DNA from: Biscogniauxia marginata
Lineage: Eukaryota; Ascomycota; Sordariomycetes; Xylariales; Xylariaceae
Direction of reading: 5' to 3'
Length of the DNA stretch: 64,000 nt
Assembly: GCA_022695795.1 (NCBI GenBank)
Contig: MU404071.1
Coordinates: 248,001 to 312,000 of the forward strand
In this document: positions 22,550 to 35,710 of the stretch, piece after piece
Layout of the letters: the number at the start of each line of letters is the position of its first letter
Position numbering within the stretch: position 1 is the stretch's first letter
Program-made: the position numbers and the translations under genes
The notes under the pieces: model-generated
What the model saw: only the letters and a program-made list of their open reading frames with translations
Told to the model about the DNA's origin: nothing
Databases searched by the model: none

Positions 22550-23578
22550 GTACCTAGCGGTGAAGACAACCAAGAGGTGGTGAAGTCTAGGGAATAGGTT
22601 CGCTGCCAGAGGGAAATAGATCGGTATGCGTAGGTTGAAGGAAAACGGTAATCTAGAAGCCAGGCTGCTATATGTTTATTTATTAATATCTTCACTGGGA
22701 AGTCGAACAGGTATAATCGTATGTTATGGCCATTCGGTTCTAGGGTTTCAAATGTGGGTGCGAATAACGTAGGGGAAATTTGTAGGTCGACGTACATAAG
22801 TAAATATTTCAAAACTCGAACTCCGCTTCATTCACAAGTTTGTGGTATTAATTTTGAGTTGACGAATTCATTTAACATATCTTCGTCATGTGAATGGTAA
22901 GTATTATGAATCCTGGTCTAAGTACATAGTCGCACAAAGTCACCGCAGTGTATTAGATTAGTTGAATGACTACATGACATACTTAGCTCTAGCATCAAAC
23001 AGAGATTGGTCAGTGAGGGATACTGTTTTAATATTATCTCTAAGAATTGTAGGCCACATCACAAGTAACGCGTTACCATTTCATTCGAAAATTTGAATAC
23101 CTTAGGTACCTATCTAGTCTACTTGATCAACTTGTTACATGTAACAAACATGATGCGCGTAATATAAACTATTAATAATTATAAACAATGCTTTCTCGGT
23201 TTGTTATATATATTTACCGTTTATAAAGAAAGAAAGAAAGAATAATTGTTAAATCCGAAACTAGAATTCTTTTATTTAAATAATGATACATCGTAATCAC
23301 GTGTTACTATAAACACGTTCTCAAGAGTTGATGTACATAACCAGGTCGTTTCGAATTTCCCAGTCTGTTATACTACATCCAAACAGGTTTGTTGATGGAT
23401 ATAAGCTAGGTATAATATCAATATATTGATCACACGAGTACTTAAATGCCACCACTTTCCGTCTCAAAACTTGGTTGTGTCTGTCAGACAACGCACCATT
23501 TCCCACGATATTCACGAACCAAAATACTTTGACTGATTCAAACTTTACATACCTAACATAAAACATTCAAATAGCACA
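22550..23578. other. AT-rich divergent promoter region
   Basis: It lies between divergently transcribed genes. It is AT-rich, with a run of AAAG repeats at about 23227-23242. No frame is supported. Confidence 0.4.
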
Positions 23579-25312
23579 ATGGCAGATGAATCCAAGATTT
23601 CGCCTGCTGACACTGCTGAGATCTCCACCTACCTGGAAGACCATGCTTTATTCTTGAAGGAGCTGGTTGGAAATAGAGGTCCGCGTTACCTCGCTATTAG
23701 GACAGGTTCCATTCCTCTACTTGAGAAGGTTCGTGGAGCTATGCAGCTAGAAGTAGACCAAAACGGCAAATCTTTCCTCGTCATGCAACCTGAGATGACT
23801 CGTGCAATCGACAAAACTGGTGAACGTCCTCCCATTGAGGATGATCGGTTCAGCCGGATTCTTCGAACAGCTACATGCCACAATGCTGATAATCTTCGGT
23901 TCCTTCTGGAGAATTTCCCTGGAAAACATGCATCCTACGACCTTATGAAGACGTCCGTCGAACAGAACAAAGCCGACTCTCTTCAAGTGCTGGCTGCATT
24001 CGACGCCCCTTTCGAAGATGGGTTATCGATTTCCTTAGTCTTTTTTGCGCGATCAGGTATCATGGTTCGGCGTTAGCCGAGCTGGGGTGCAACATATACC
24101 AAGAGAATCCCTTCACTGGCCACAATGCCCTGCATTGGCATTGCGATCAAGAGCGCACTTCTCCTAGTATCATCGAATCGCTAGTTGGACTTGGTTTGCA
24201 AAATCGATGAATACATGGCTTGGAACTTTAGCCACGACTCAACTCAGGAGCACGTTCTGAGGAACGCGCTAGGGCTAGCTTGCAAGAACGCCAACCGCGA
24301 GGCTATCGAGACGTTGCTTCGCCTTGGTGCCAATGCGAACGGGGTAACGCTTCCAGAAGCTAAAGAATCATGGACTTACTGCCGCCCTATCCTTGACTTG
24401 CTGAAGCAGGATATTAGCGGGCCTCGAGACCAATGCCCATGGAGATACCACACCAGGAATGATATCTTAGAATCCTCGGCTGGGCCTCAGTTAGATGATG
24501 ACGACGTCGGCCAGGGAATTCCGCTCCAGCTCATGAAGTGGCAGTATCCAGCACATGCGGGTCGTGTGCTAACCAGGTGCATGGACTGTTACGATGTCTG
24601 GAATTCGCCTAAGCTGCCAGAATCTTTCTCGGAAATTGTCGACAAGCGATATGCTCACTGGATTGAGCAGATCGACAACATAGGCTGGCGTATGGTGGAA
24701 TGCGCCAGACTCCTGGTCGCACACGGAGCGAATACCTCATTCATCCCAGAAGACACCCAATATGCCGTCGAGTATTTCCTCCTCCACACAATCTGGCGAT
24801 TTCTTTGTCCCGTAGCACGAGACATCTGCCACCTCTCGGCAGACGAGTCACGGCCTATTTCCGAGTTACTTGACACACTCCGCGAGAGGTTTGAAGACAC
24901 AGCCTTCCACTCATTTGGCGAGCTTTGTTTCGTTGTCCCGTTTACGCTTCCCGAGTTCCAAGAAGTACAGAAAAGGCATGAAAGAGCAAGACAAGACAAA
25001 CAGGGGTCTTCCGACTCGAACGAACCCGAAGAGCGTATGAATTTGCTACGTGAGCTATTGATGAATGCTAACAGTTTGAAGATAGTCCCCGACCATATGC
25101 CAGGTAGGTCTATGAATCCGAACACGTGTCCCCCGAGTGCTGATAATCGTGCAGGGTGGGCTATGCGCGACTATCGCGATGATTATGGATCTGCTCTATG
25201 GGGCAATAGTCTCAGGGACGATAAACCTATGGGAGATGATGAATTAAGATTTTCTGACAGCAGCTCCCAAGTATCGGACAGCGTGAGATCTGGCGATAGT
25301 TCAGAGGATTAG
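23579..25312 (+). CDS. Ankyrin-repeat-like protein, reading frame interrupted twice
   Basis: Coding text runs over 1.7 kb but changes frame twice. Segment 1 (ATG 23579 to about 24021) includes PEMTRAIDKTGERPPIED. Segment 2 (about 24057-24200) is in another frame and reads YHGSALAELGCNIYQENP, then GHNALHWHCDQERTSPSI, an ankyrin-like unit. Segment 3 (to the TAG at 25312) returns to the first frame with ALGLACKNANREAIETLL followed by RLGANANG and later CARLLVAHGANTSFI, two further ankyrin-type repeats, then an acidic Ser-rich tail. The first break could be a 35-bp intron (GTTATC..GATCAG), unusually short. The second has no good short intron and fits one extra A in CAAAA near 24199. It may be a decaying gene, a gene with odd introns, or a sequencing error. 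No signal peptide or catalytic motif is visible. Confidence 0.6.
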
Positions 25313-28300
25313 GGGCAAACCCTCTATCTGCGAACATGCCAACTTGACGGGTGTAGTTTTCATAGTTGCAGACTGATCAATTCCTTGCTCATAAAATAGA
25401 ACGAATTTACAAGTATTACCCCTGAATTAATTTTCAAGTAAGTCCTAGTAGCTTCAACCACTTAAGACTTGGAAAGTAGATATACTAGACTCGCTGGTCC
25501 TACATGGGACCTCGTGTATACATCTATATAGGCCTTCACTGCCCTGTTAAGCTTAATCAATAACTCATGCACTTGATATGAGGCTTATATCTCGTCTAAT
25601 TGCGATAAAAATAGCAAAATATAGTCAAATTCCTTAATTACCTTTTCTCCTTTTTCTCTTTGTTCGCTAGCGGTAAGGCAACACCTTATTTCTTAAGATG
25701 TCACGCAACTGAGTTCGTGTGTAGATGATAAAGGTATGACATTTCGGAACTAGACAGCTGTGAACAGGCGATTATTAAATTTTTACTTGACATACAATAC
25801 AGAGCAACCCTATACAACCGTCAGATTTGACGTATATGAAGCCCTACGAAGTTTCCGGTGTTTCCTCGCGATCCGTTAGTTTCCATGGCCCATCTACCAA
25901 TCGACTTTCTGAGTTCATACCTAATAAGGGAATTAATCTTCCAGAGACGCCATGACTATGCCAAACCATTAAGATGTTTCTGATCATTTGTCTTGTGGCT
26001 TTGGATTCTTTGGATATCTTAATGGTCTTTCTCGTAGATTTGTCCCATTCCGTGAAATATATAACTTGTGCCTCTCTTCACCATCAGCATATTTGAATTG
26101 GCATGCGTAAAAAAGTTTTTATACGTCCCGTCATACCCACCACGGCCTAAGCACCACAGTTATCAGTGGAATTGAGATGGCCTAGAATATCCAGAGACGG
26201 TTACTTACCACTTTGCCTCCATCTGAGGATGAAGTTTTTGCTTGTCATTCGAACATACCTAGTCATGCTGAATAACGTGGCGATGAAGGTAGAAGGTAGG
26301 TAGATATATTGCAGTGGCAAGAACATGGGGTTTTATAGATCCGGCAAGCTACCGTGCAGAGCCGAATCTTAATTCGCCTTATATATAAGCAGAGGCTTAG
26401 CAACTCAAATGAGAGAAGGTCCAAATTAATAAAAGTCGAAGGGATTACTCATATATAGGTATATATATGTATAATAGGCCATCTACAGATTACCCCTAAT
26501 TTTACGTCCCTGTGCAACGGCTATGTTGATATGCCGGACGCAATATTTCCACCGTCAACCCAAATGGGACGCTGGTTCCATTCTTTACCAATACGAGTCG
26601 GTAGACGCCATAGACAAACTTAACGATGCCGTTCTATACTGGTTGACATTGCCGGAGGTACCGTGTATAAAACTACTTTGATACCATTATTGAACGACAA
26701 GAGAACGATGATTATCAACGGAAGTGCCTACAGACGGCTGGGTGTGGTTAAGAAAATTATGTTATACACTATATAAATCACCACACGAGTTCTAAGTTAA
26801 ATGCCATTCGATGAAGATAAATAAGCGGTTCGTTGTCAGTTATATCCTGTCAGTATTACATCCGTCTCTTGCAGTCGCGAATATCCTCCTTTTAATATGC
26901 CTATTAGGACTTAGGCATTATATTTGATTCACTGAAATGAAGGTTCGGAACTCTAGATCTACAACGAACGCTACGCATGCATGAGTCATGCTGTGTGGAT
27001 GGTTCTACTATAGGTTGGAAAATGGATGCGCGCGGCCCTGCGGCCGGGAGGCCTCTTCGTCACCTGATATAACCAGCTAGAACATGTCAGTAGAACCAGA
27101 TAGATCTAGCGGACAGTATATTGTTCTGGCGGTGATGACAAATAGGGAGGAAGACGGAAGCGAAGTAAGGGCCGAGTAGGTCATATTAACGGGAAAATAA
27201 TTAGATAACCTCCAAAAGACATGTATTCCACAATGGGGACTCATTACCATACACTAATATAGCATGTAGTATGCGTTTCCCACCTCCTCTCTGGCACTTA
27301 TTGATTTGGGGCGTCATTCACGGTCCATCTCGTAGGTGGGCGAATCGATGCGTTGGGATACATTCTCTTCAGGCAATGTGTCGTCCCCAGACTTCGCAAA
27401 GAACATATCGTCCGCACGAACACGCCCATGGGTCTAGACTCTTGTCGTGACTCTGAGACGTTGGGGCCAACAAATAGAACTGCGACTGCCGGGTGGCTAA
27501 GGGGGGTTGGCTTGGTAGATTGGTGTCTCAGCTGTAGTCATGGTCTATGAAGTCAAGAAAGCCGTCGAAGTTGGCTAGCAGAACCCGCGACGTGAAGCCA
27601 TTTGACAGAGGTGCTATACTAAGCGATATAGGCAAGATGGGTACCGCGACGTTATAATGATCGCAAGGCTGCCATTGGTCACCGCCAAGTCACTTGACCA
27701 GGCGTCAACGTCGACGTAGACCCAGAGAGCAAGCACAGCACAGCCACCTCCAGAGATGCTGTGTTCGCCTTCAAATCAAAAGCCCAGTGTGCCAACACTG
27801 TTGGGTTTAGTACCTTCTTATGAATCATCATGACAATAATTATGAAAGACGTATCAAGGGTGTATGCGCAGTGAATAGCGGGATCCAGACCATCATCGAA
27901 GCCCGGGGAAGCTGAGCTAATCGTCCGTGATAATGCCGCGACAGGACAAATGAGATGCGATAGATATACGACTATCTTTTGATAGATGCGCCAGTTCCCG
28001 GAAGTACAAGGCGCCGCGGCAATGCAAGTGGACGGCGAGCCTCACATTAATCCAGATGGCTGGGATGAGGCGACATGACTAACTGCTCGGTCGTACACGA
28101 CCGCATATGACGCGGCATTGGGGAAGACAGACAGACGTCTTTGGCGCCGGAACCTGATATGAAACATGAGCCAATGAACGTGACGTAAAAGTAGCCATGT
28201 TCTATCCGGTAGGACATATGGATTTGTGCACTTGGACACGAGTCAACCAGTCAGTCCCACTACCGCTCCAGCGCCATTACAACCCCAGACTTGGCTGGTC

Positions 28301-31300
28301 TATTACTGTTGCCTGTTCAGCCATGGCGTGAATATATCCATAGGATCCGAAGGTAATATTTCACAAATACCGCTCAACAGGAAGAAAAGCCGCTCGCCTG
28401 GATCATTGCAAGAAGTCATTGCGGCCATCGTCGTCGTAATAGGAAGCCTGCCTAGGTAGTAAACTCCGAGCTCCCCGGGGGAGTGTACAGTGGCGATAAT
28501 GTAATCTCGCTCGGACTTGGGGCTTCCTTGCCTAACTTCCCGAAGAGAATAAGCTCTGTTTGAGACCCTGGATGGCAAGCCAAGAAAAAAAAAAAAAAAA
28601 AAAAACCCCCCGTGAGGCCTCTTTTTTCCCCCTCACGTTCTATTCACTTTTGCTCACGCAAGGGAAACCAGATGCACTTATGTGTGAGTCATGGACAATG
28701 AAACGCGCGGGAGGCAATGGTTTAGGTAGGGCGTCTTGGAGTCTAACTCGACCAAAGTTGCCGTTGTATTTGTGACTAAAAATCCTGGAAACCCGACCAG
28801 GACAAATGATATTGAAGCCCTACCGAAAATGTGACGGCACATATGTATGTGTATGAGTGAGTAAGCGAGTGAGAGAGAGTGTGTGTAGCACTCGACTTCG
28901 AAGCGCCCAGCAAAGCCGCGACGATTAATATTTTCGGATCTAGTGATCGATTCAACAATCTACGGGCTATTTAATTCGTCCTTCAAACGCCGCGCTCCGC
29001 TCCGGGGAGCAGTTTTTTGCTTGGTAAATCCGAGGCACTTCCAAGTATGGATTGTATGTAGAGTGAATATGCGCGTGCGTGTGTCATCCCCTCAGGATTT
29101 CAAAGAAAAGCAGGACTTGAGCCAGTTTGCAACGATGACGTCGGCCCGGGTTAGACGGAAGGGTTAGAGAGTCGTAGGATAACTATGCATTTGTCACGGC
29201 GGGCGAAGATGTGAGTAAGTAAATGGCGTCGTCGGAAACGGAAAGCTTCCGGAACAAGTGGAGTGGCAACTTGTCGCCTCTACACAGAACTTTGGCCCTC
29301 CGTATTCCGTAGCTTTCCCTCGTCTGGCCCTGTCCCCCATCACATGCGAGCGAGTGAGCGAAAGGTGGCACAGCCACACCAAAGGTGCGCGCGTCTAGGC
29401 CGTCTCTTCGTCTGGCAGTCATCGGTGACACGTCAATCATACATTCCCAACCCAGGCTTTTGGGTCGTGATGCTAGTGGATGTCCCCAATGGAATGCCAA
29501 TAGAATGAGGCAGCGTGCATACGTGCATGTCTAGCTGGTCTAGTTCTGAGATGACGTTCGATTCCTGAATACCTTCTTGCCCTGAATTGGTGTGTGCCGC
29601 CCATTCCAAGGCGAGCTACGGAAGTATTGGGCGCCAAGGAGCCCTTTAGCAACGTACTGACCGATGTTTCGATCCCGCGATGCCCTCCTATCCTACGAGG
29701 ACGCCACCTCATACCGCCGTGGGCTCAGGAGAGGGATAGATAAGACTCTATCACCGCCTCGGTGGGAATCTAAAGAGGGGAGGCAACCTACCTGCGAAGG
29801 AAAAAGATGATGATGCCATACGGCAGACTGGCAGACACCTAATTTGCTGAAAGCTTGCTTGTCACTCGACCATTTGATTCGGGAAAATCAACATCGAATT
29901 AAACATCTCGTAACCCCGCGCAGCGTAGGTGAAAAGGGGGGCCAGGTGAACAAAACTACAAGGATGACTGAATCGTTGAACAACAAAGCAAAGGTAATAG
30001 ACAATCAATTATTAGTTATACCTTTGGTCACATCGAGATGTCCCCTCCAGCCCTAATCACGAGTTACTGACTAGGGATAACGGTCTCCATCACACTCACG
30101 TGTGGTTGATTCCGCGGTTATGGGCGACTATTATTATCGAGACTTACTTAGCAACTTTAATTGGCTCGGAGGTGGGAATCGAGAGTATTTTGTTACGTCG
30201 AATGGCCCATTGTTTCTACAAACCTTCTACCCATGTGATGACACACCCCGCTGATCTCATCACTGAACTGTCTCACTCGTACATATAACAACAAGAATAG
30301 GGAATTAAGGGGTTGTGAATTAGAACGACTCGCAGGTGCGCTGAAGCTTGCATGTCTTCATCCATTCGTCTTCGCGGGCTCAGCACTCCTGCATAAAGCC
30401 GAATTGTCAAATTATCACTCGTTGGACTCTAACCCTTCTTCTCTCTGCTTCCCTTCCCTTGCAAGGGCTGTAAGAACATGAGGGGTCATGCCCGAATATT
30501 GTTCGGAATTTTCAGATACTTTCCTGTGCGCTGCCATACGTCACGTTCGGCTGGGCAGGGTCGGTACCTGTATTCTGCATGTAAGGCATGGACGAATCCC
30601 GGAGAGCTCGAATCGCCTGCATTGCCGTGCTTTCTCAGAAGAGTCGGTGAAGCGGTAGAAACGAGGATCGACTTGGTTATATGCCTGAGGTTTCTGGCGA
30701 GGTCCGTATTTGTGATCGAGGGTTGATGGGTTGCTTTTTTTTGTTGACCGTCTTTGTCTTTGGAGGAGGAGGTTCAGTGGAGCGGGCGTCAGTCTTACGA
30801 GTGGTAGTGGCTAGGCTTGCCAGGGCTATGGGCTTGTTGGGTAAGGGGATAGAATCGATGGATTCGAATGATAGCACTAACGCTCCGTCTGGCAGGATCC
30901 TATGGCTCGAGGCGTGGTGGCTGCTTCGCAGGACATAGTCCCCTCCAATCGGCTGGTGCATAGCTCCATGCAGCCTGAAAGCGAGGCCCCTCGATTGACC
31001 ATACATCGTACAGTTTTTCTTCAGCCCACAGACATTGGACATCAGTGCAGCCAGAGACCGATGTCCTCCACCGGGCATCAGGGCATAAACACCACATATT
31101 GCCGTGACATGACGTCCCGCCCAGATGAGTCACATTGGTGGTGAGCTGACGACGATGTCAGTCTACGAGCGACTCACTCCCAGCGATTCTTCCCCCTTCT
31201 AGCCATCAACAGCAAGCTGTGAACGATAGGCAGGGGAATGGGATTCTGGAAGAAAATTTTTTTCTTCTTGATTATCACTTCGAAATGAGAAGGTGGATCA

Positions 31301-34300
31301 ATAGTGCTGGGACCGGTAGGTGCGGGACAAGGGAGCGAGTCACCCGAAATAGGGGGGCCCAATTCTATTAGAATGAGATCGGGGGTTATAAGACCCATCC
31401 TGGGATGTCAAGCAAATGGCGCTACATTACACTAAAGGGAACATGGGTTTTAAAGTAGGACACTCCACCGCTGGACTGACCCGTGGTAGTGGATGTAATC
31501 TCCATCGAGTAGAAAAAAGTTCTGTGGTTGCGGCTTGAGCATCCCCAAGGACAGTTCCATAAATACTGTACGGGGAACAGCCTCAGCTAAGGAAAAACGA
31601 AATAAAGCCTCATGCTCTCCTTTTACCAGAGCTGAGACTAGGTATATGGTAGACCCGGCTAACTTGAGTGCTTCGCTGAGAGAGAGCATATGAGCTTGTT
31701 TTGCGAAGCCCGCTCCTTGGACTGAATGTGATACCTAAAAGTTATATCTAGAAAGGGGACAGCATCGATGTAGTTGGATTATTGGAAGGCTTTACAGCAC
31801 TGGCTCATACACTATATCTGTTGACAGATAAAAGACATCGTAGGTTCTCGGCGTTGGAAACCGAGTTAAAGAATCCTGGTGATTATGTGATTCTTGTCAG
31901 CAACACCTGAACTTGGGCCTAGCCGAAGCGCCTGGCCTGGGCTCAAACTCTAGACTCGGCTGCGCGTGGATCGCAAGATGGTCAGGTCGGCATAGGCCGC
32001 TAGTAGACATAAGATCTACAGTTTAGGTAGGTATGTATTCCGTAACCTACACTACCTGCCTACTACCGAATAATGCCGAAACAAGGCACCACGGCTGTAA
32101 GACAGACCTCTGTGATTGACGTGATTGACCAACCACCAAATATCGCGCTGCACACACCGAGATCAGAGGACCCTGCGGTGTTAAAGCCATCTGGTGCGAC
32201 GTGCCATAGCGACCCCCATGAAGCAACCGAAAGGGACGGAAAGCTTGCTATTTGTCGATCCGCAAACACTGTCAGGGTGATGGAAGCTGGAGGCTGAAAG
32301 TCTTGGGGGCCGACCACCACATGATAAATAAATTGACTCGGGAATAATTATGTACAGATAGGATCACGCACGCTGCCCTGCGGCTTACTTGCGTCGCAAG
32401 TCATTGCTAGATCCCCCAATTATGTACATATGAAATTCCCCCTTTATGGTACGGACGGTCGCGATTCTATATCGATAGATGTTAAGTGTCGGAGCGATTA
32501 GTACCTCATTCCATATTGCGATGATGGTGACCTTGCGCTCGCTTGGAACAGCGGTGCTTTGCCCAGTACATAAACTGATAACTGTCTGTCACGGGCTTCC
32601 AATGTCAAGTCTGATAGACGTTCACCTTACCGCAAGAGGAATATTCCCATGCCATACTGAGCAGAATCCGAGACGGAACCAACAGGCTGGTGCAAGGTTT
32701 ACTTTAGTATCGACATCATACACATATTCCTGTGTGAAAGTGATTGGTGAATGTGGGAACTGCGCGGCGACCTCCACGTTTTTTTCTCTGCTAGTGCAGC
32801 CTATACATATCACATCCCCGCTACCTTATACATATGCATGGGGTGTTGCGGATGACCGTTCCTGAACGAACTATTCTTGGTGGAGTAGTTCGTTTCCCCC
32901 GACCACTCCTCCTCCCCTCATCGCCATCGACTCTTCTAGTGCAAAGTGAAGAGTGGACCAAGCAAGCAGCAAGGCCGGTGATGGATGGGCCAGCCATTAC
33001 TGTACAACTCAGGACTCTCATCTGCGCGGACATGGACTCCGACCTGTTCGATCCGTACATCCGGCCGCATCGAAATGGAAGCGCTCGATGGTACTCTGAG
33101 ATTGTGAATGGTGGGTGTGTAAGACCTTACCTTGCCTGTCCTTCCCGCCACCTACCCACTAGATTTCACACCAGGGGGGAGCGAATAGTCCCAAGGAGAG
33201 GTGGCATCTATCTGGAGATACATAGACCGACCGGGCAGGTGGTTCAGCTCGGCTCAGATAGAAATGTGTAAGCACTTCGCCGTGGGCGTTTGGGAAGGGT
33301 GGAAGAGGCCGATGATGATACGCATCCTGATACGTATGTACAACAACATAGTAGTATACCTGGGTTCCTCCTCCTTGCTTCCATACCCATGCCGCATACC
33401 CCTCTTCTCAAGGCCGAACGTGACGATGTGCTGCTGAAAGGCGGGGGAGGACTAGATAAAAACCGCGCAAGCCTTGCCGCCTTCACATCTATATCCAGAA
33501 CATCTTGGGATGACGGAAGTGCATATGCGCCTAGCCCTACCACCTCCTTACATTATAGATCTCTCCTTCGCGGGAGTCATCCTTTTCTCTCATGCGATTC
33601 CTGTTAATTCCTCATTGACCAACTTCAGCAGAACAAGAATACTTACACATCCTCTCATCCTTACTTATATACAGTAATCAAGGACCTATTCACCTGACAT
33701 TCTCGTCCAAAACGTGAGCCCTGATGCTCAACCCAGCACAGCGCAAACAGCCAGCCAAACACTTTTGTTCCGCATCCTGTCGCAACCCGTTGGGGTCCAA
33801 TCGTTATTCATACATGAACGTCAAAGACCTCTGGTAAAACAAAAAAAAAAAAAGCTACTAAAACTGTGGCCGGGGTTGTCTGACAGACAACACACGTATC
33901 TTTTCATAGATGTACTGGTTTCAATCGCGGTGCTCAAGTTTGTTTAACCCAACCGACAAGGCCAGCAAGCGAAGCAGGTTGGATTGTCTTTGACCCCGTC
34001 TTACTACCACTCAAGGAACCTGATCTATTGGTTGTCGTACAATTCCTGATTGGATTTCGTACTCTGGAGATCTACGATATCGCGAAACGTAAGGAGTTCC
34101 CTGTCTTCTCACCTCCGTCGGCATCGTCAATACCAGCCCCCTCTGATTTCGCAGCTTGGGGTTATCAGTCTTCAAGGGGCACAGTGACCTTCTGCTTATG
34201 AAGGATTTCCGATCCCTGGCACTGAAAAGGAAAAATTTTCTTCTGATACGGGCCGTATCGCAGTAATTAACATTGCACCGACCGAGCGACATTGGCAGGC

Positions 34301-35710
34301 CTCGTGTTTTGATCCAGAACTCAATTTCGCTAAGTGCCGGACCAATTTTCAGCAGCTCTTGAAGCTCGATTATCATCTAGGATCATCGAGGACTACCCAG
34401 CTGCTACCCTAGTATTTCCAGGGAACTGTCATTCAACAAGCGCAGAATTATTTTGCCTCTCGAGCAGGGAGTCCCTCGATCTGGAATCTCAGTGACGGAA
34501 GATCTTGGAAGACATTGACCCCAAGCAAATTGTCAGTTGAATGACTAATTCACACGTATCTTGTTGGGGCTGTGTATTTGCAGATTGCGCGTTTTACACT
34601 TGCGATCGCATTCATGGTCTCGGAGCGAGAGAAACCGGACCACAGAACATAAGAGAACCTCATATAACGACGCGACACGATTTCTCTGGTCGATCCGGTC
34701 CCAAGTTCTAGGTGTCTACCTACCGCTAGAGTCAGCAACTTACACCAGCCGTGGCGGAGAGATCTACATATAGAACAGCACTGCACGGCGACCGGCCGCA
34801 GCTAAACGCAAGACGACCACTACTGCAAGGAGAGACAGGACTACTATTCGTGTCTCTGGGCCGCCCCGCCGGGAATTATGACGCGAGCCTGAGCAAAGTG
34901 CGAATAGAATCTTCTCGGACGTTGTGGCTGAGTCTCTTCTCTCACGCTCGGTGCGCAGAGCTACACTGACTAACCGGTCGGGTATCCCTGGCTGTATCCC
35001 TACACCCTCTCCCTCTCGTCCTCGCTACACCCCCTGCTACCTGTTGGGTATCTTGGCAGCCAAGGATATTAGGCTTGTGGACGAGACAGGGGTATGTTGA
35101 ACCCCCTGTCATTGTTACCCCCTGGCCCCAAATAAAAAAATAAAAGGGAAGAAAAATATTTTCCACATCCTTGCTCGAAAGACGCACCTCCAAATAGTAC
35201 GGATGTCATACAAAAGGACTTCACCTCACCTCGCCCAACTTCTTGCGATTTCACCTTCTTTCTCCCTATTTGGCTTTTGCCATCCCTCTGACTCAATCGC
35301 AACTATACATCATAATTCTCACTCGCTTCTTTTCGGAATCGAACCGCTCAAGCTGGACCCAGAACAGTCCAGTCACTTCTAGCACATTTATTGATCAGAG
35401 TCGACCCGTTCTCGACTTTGATGCCCAATCTCCGGCCTGGGGGATATCCACACCATATCTTGACATGTTCTCACAAAGAAGACGAACTTCCTCTCCTCTT
35501 CCCACCGACCACATACCAAGGTGACAGGTGTCACTCCCTCCAGCGTCACGTCACAGGCGCGATACAGCGTGAAGAAGAAAAAGAACGAAATCGAAGACAT
35601 CAAAGATCCACAGCGAAACAGAGACAAGGGGGGCCGACCGAAGTTCCCGGAGTTGATACGAAAGATATATGGTTGTCTGCGCGAAAGACAACGCAAGAGT
35701 TCAGGACAAG
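25313..35710. other. 10.4-kb gene desert
   Basis: No frame in this stretch combines an ATG, plausible splice sites and protein-like composition. 25.3-27.3 kb is AT-rich. 27.3-35 kb is of mixed composition with many overlapping frames of 60-130 codons on both strands, none convincing. Visible landmarks are a 21-A tract at 28585-28605, an A-tract near 33841-33853, and CT-rich sequence from about 35240 that is probably the promoter and leader of the gene at 35711. No retrotransposon or DNA-transposon domains were recognised. Confidence 0.5.
28585..28637. repeat. A21 tract followed by a small inverted repeat
   Basis: Twenty-one consecutive A at 28585-28605 are followed by five or six C and a 7-bp inverted repeat, CGTGAGG at 28611-28617 and CCTCACG at 28631-28637, enclosing a T-run. 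Confidence 0.85.

Noticed and set aside
26520..26700. Possible decayed coding sequence on the minus strand in the desert
   Set aside because: Readable stretches of 20-45 codons exist in all three minus frames, but none matches a family I can name and stops intervene.
27798..27812. CCAACACTGTTGG palindrome, considered as an LTR-LTR junction
   Set aside because: No flanking duplication or second copy was found; likely chance.
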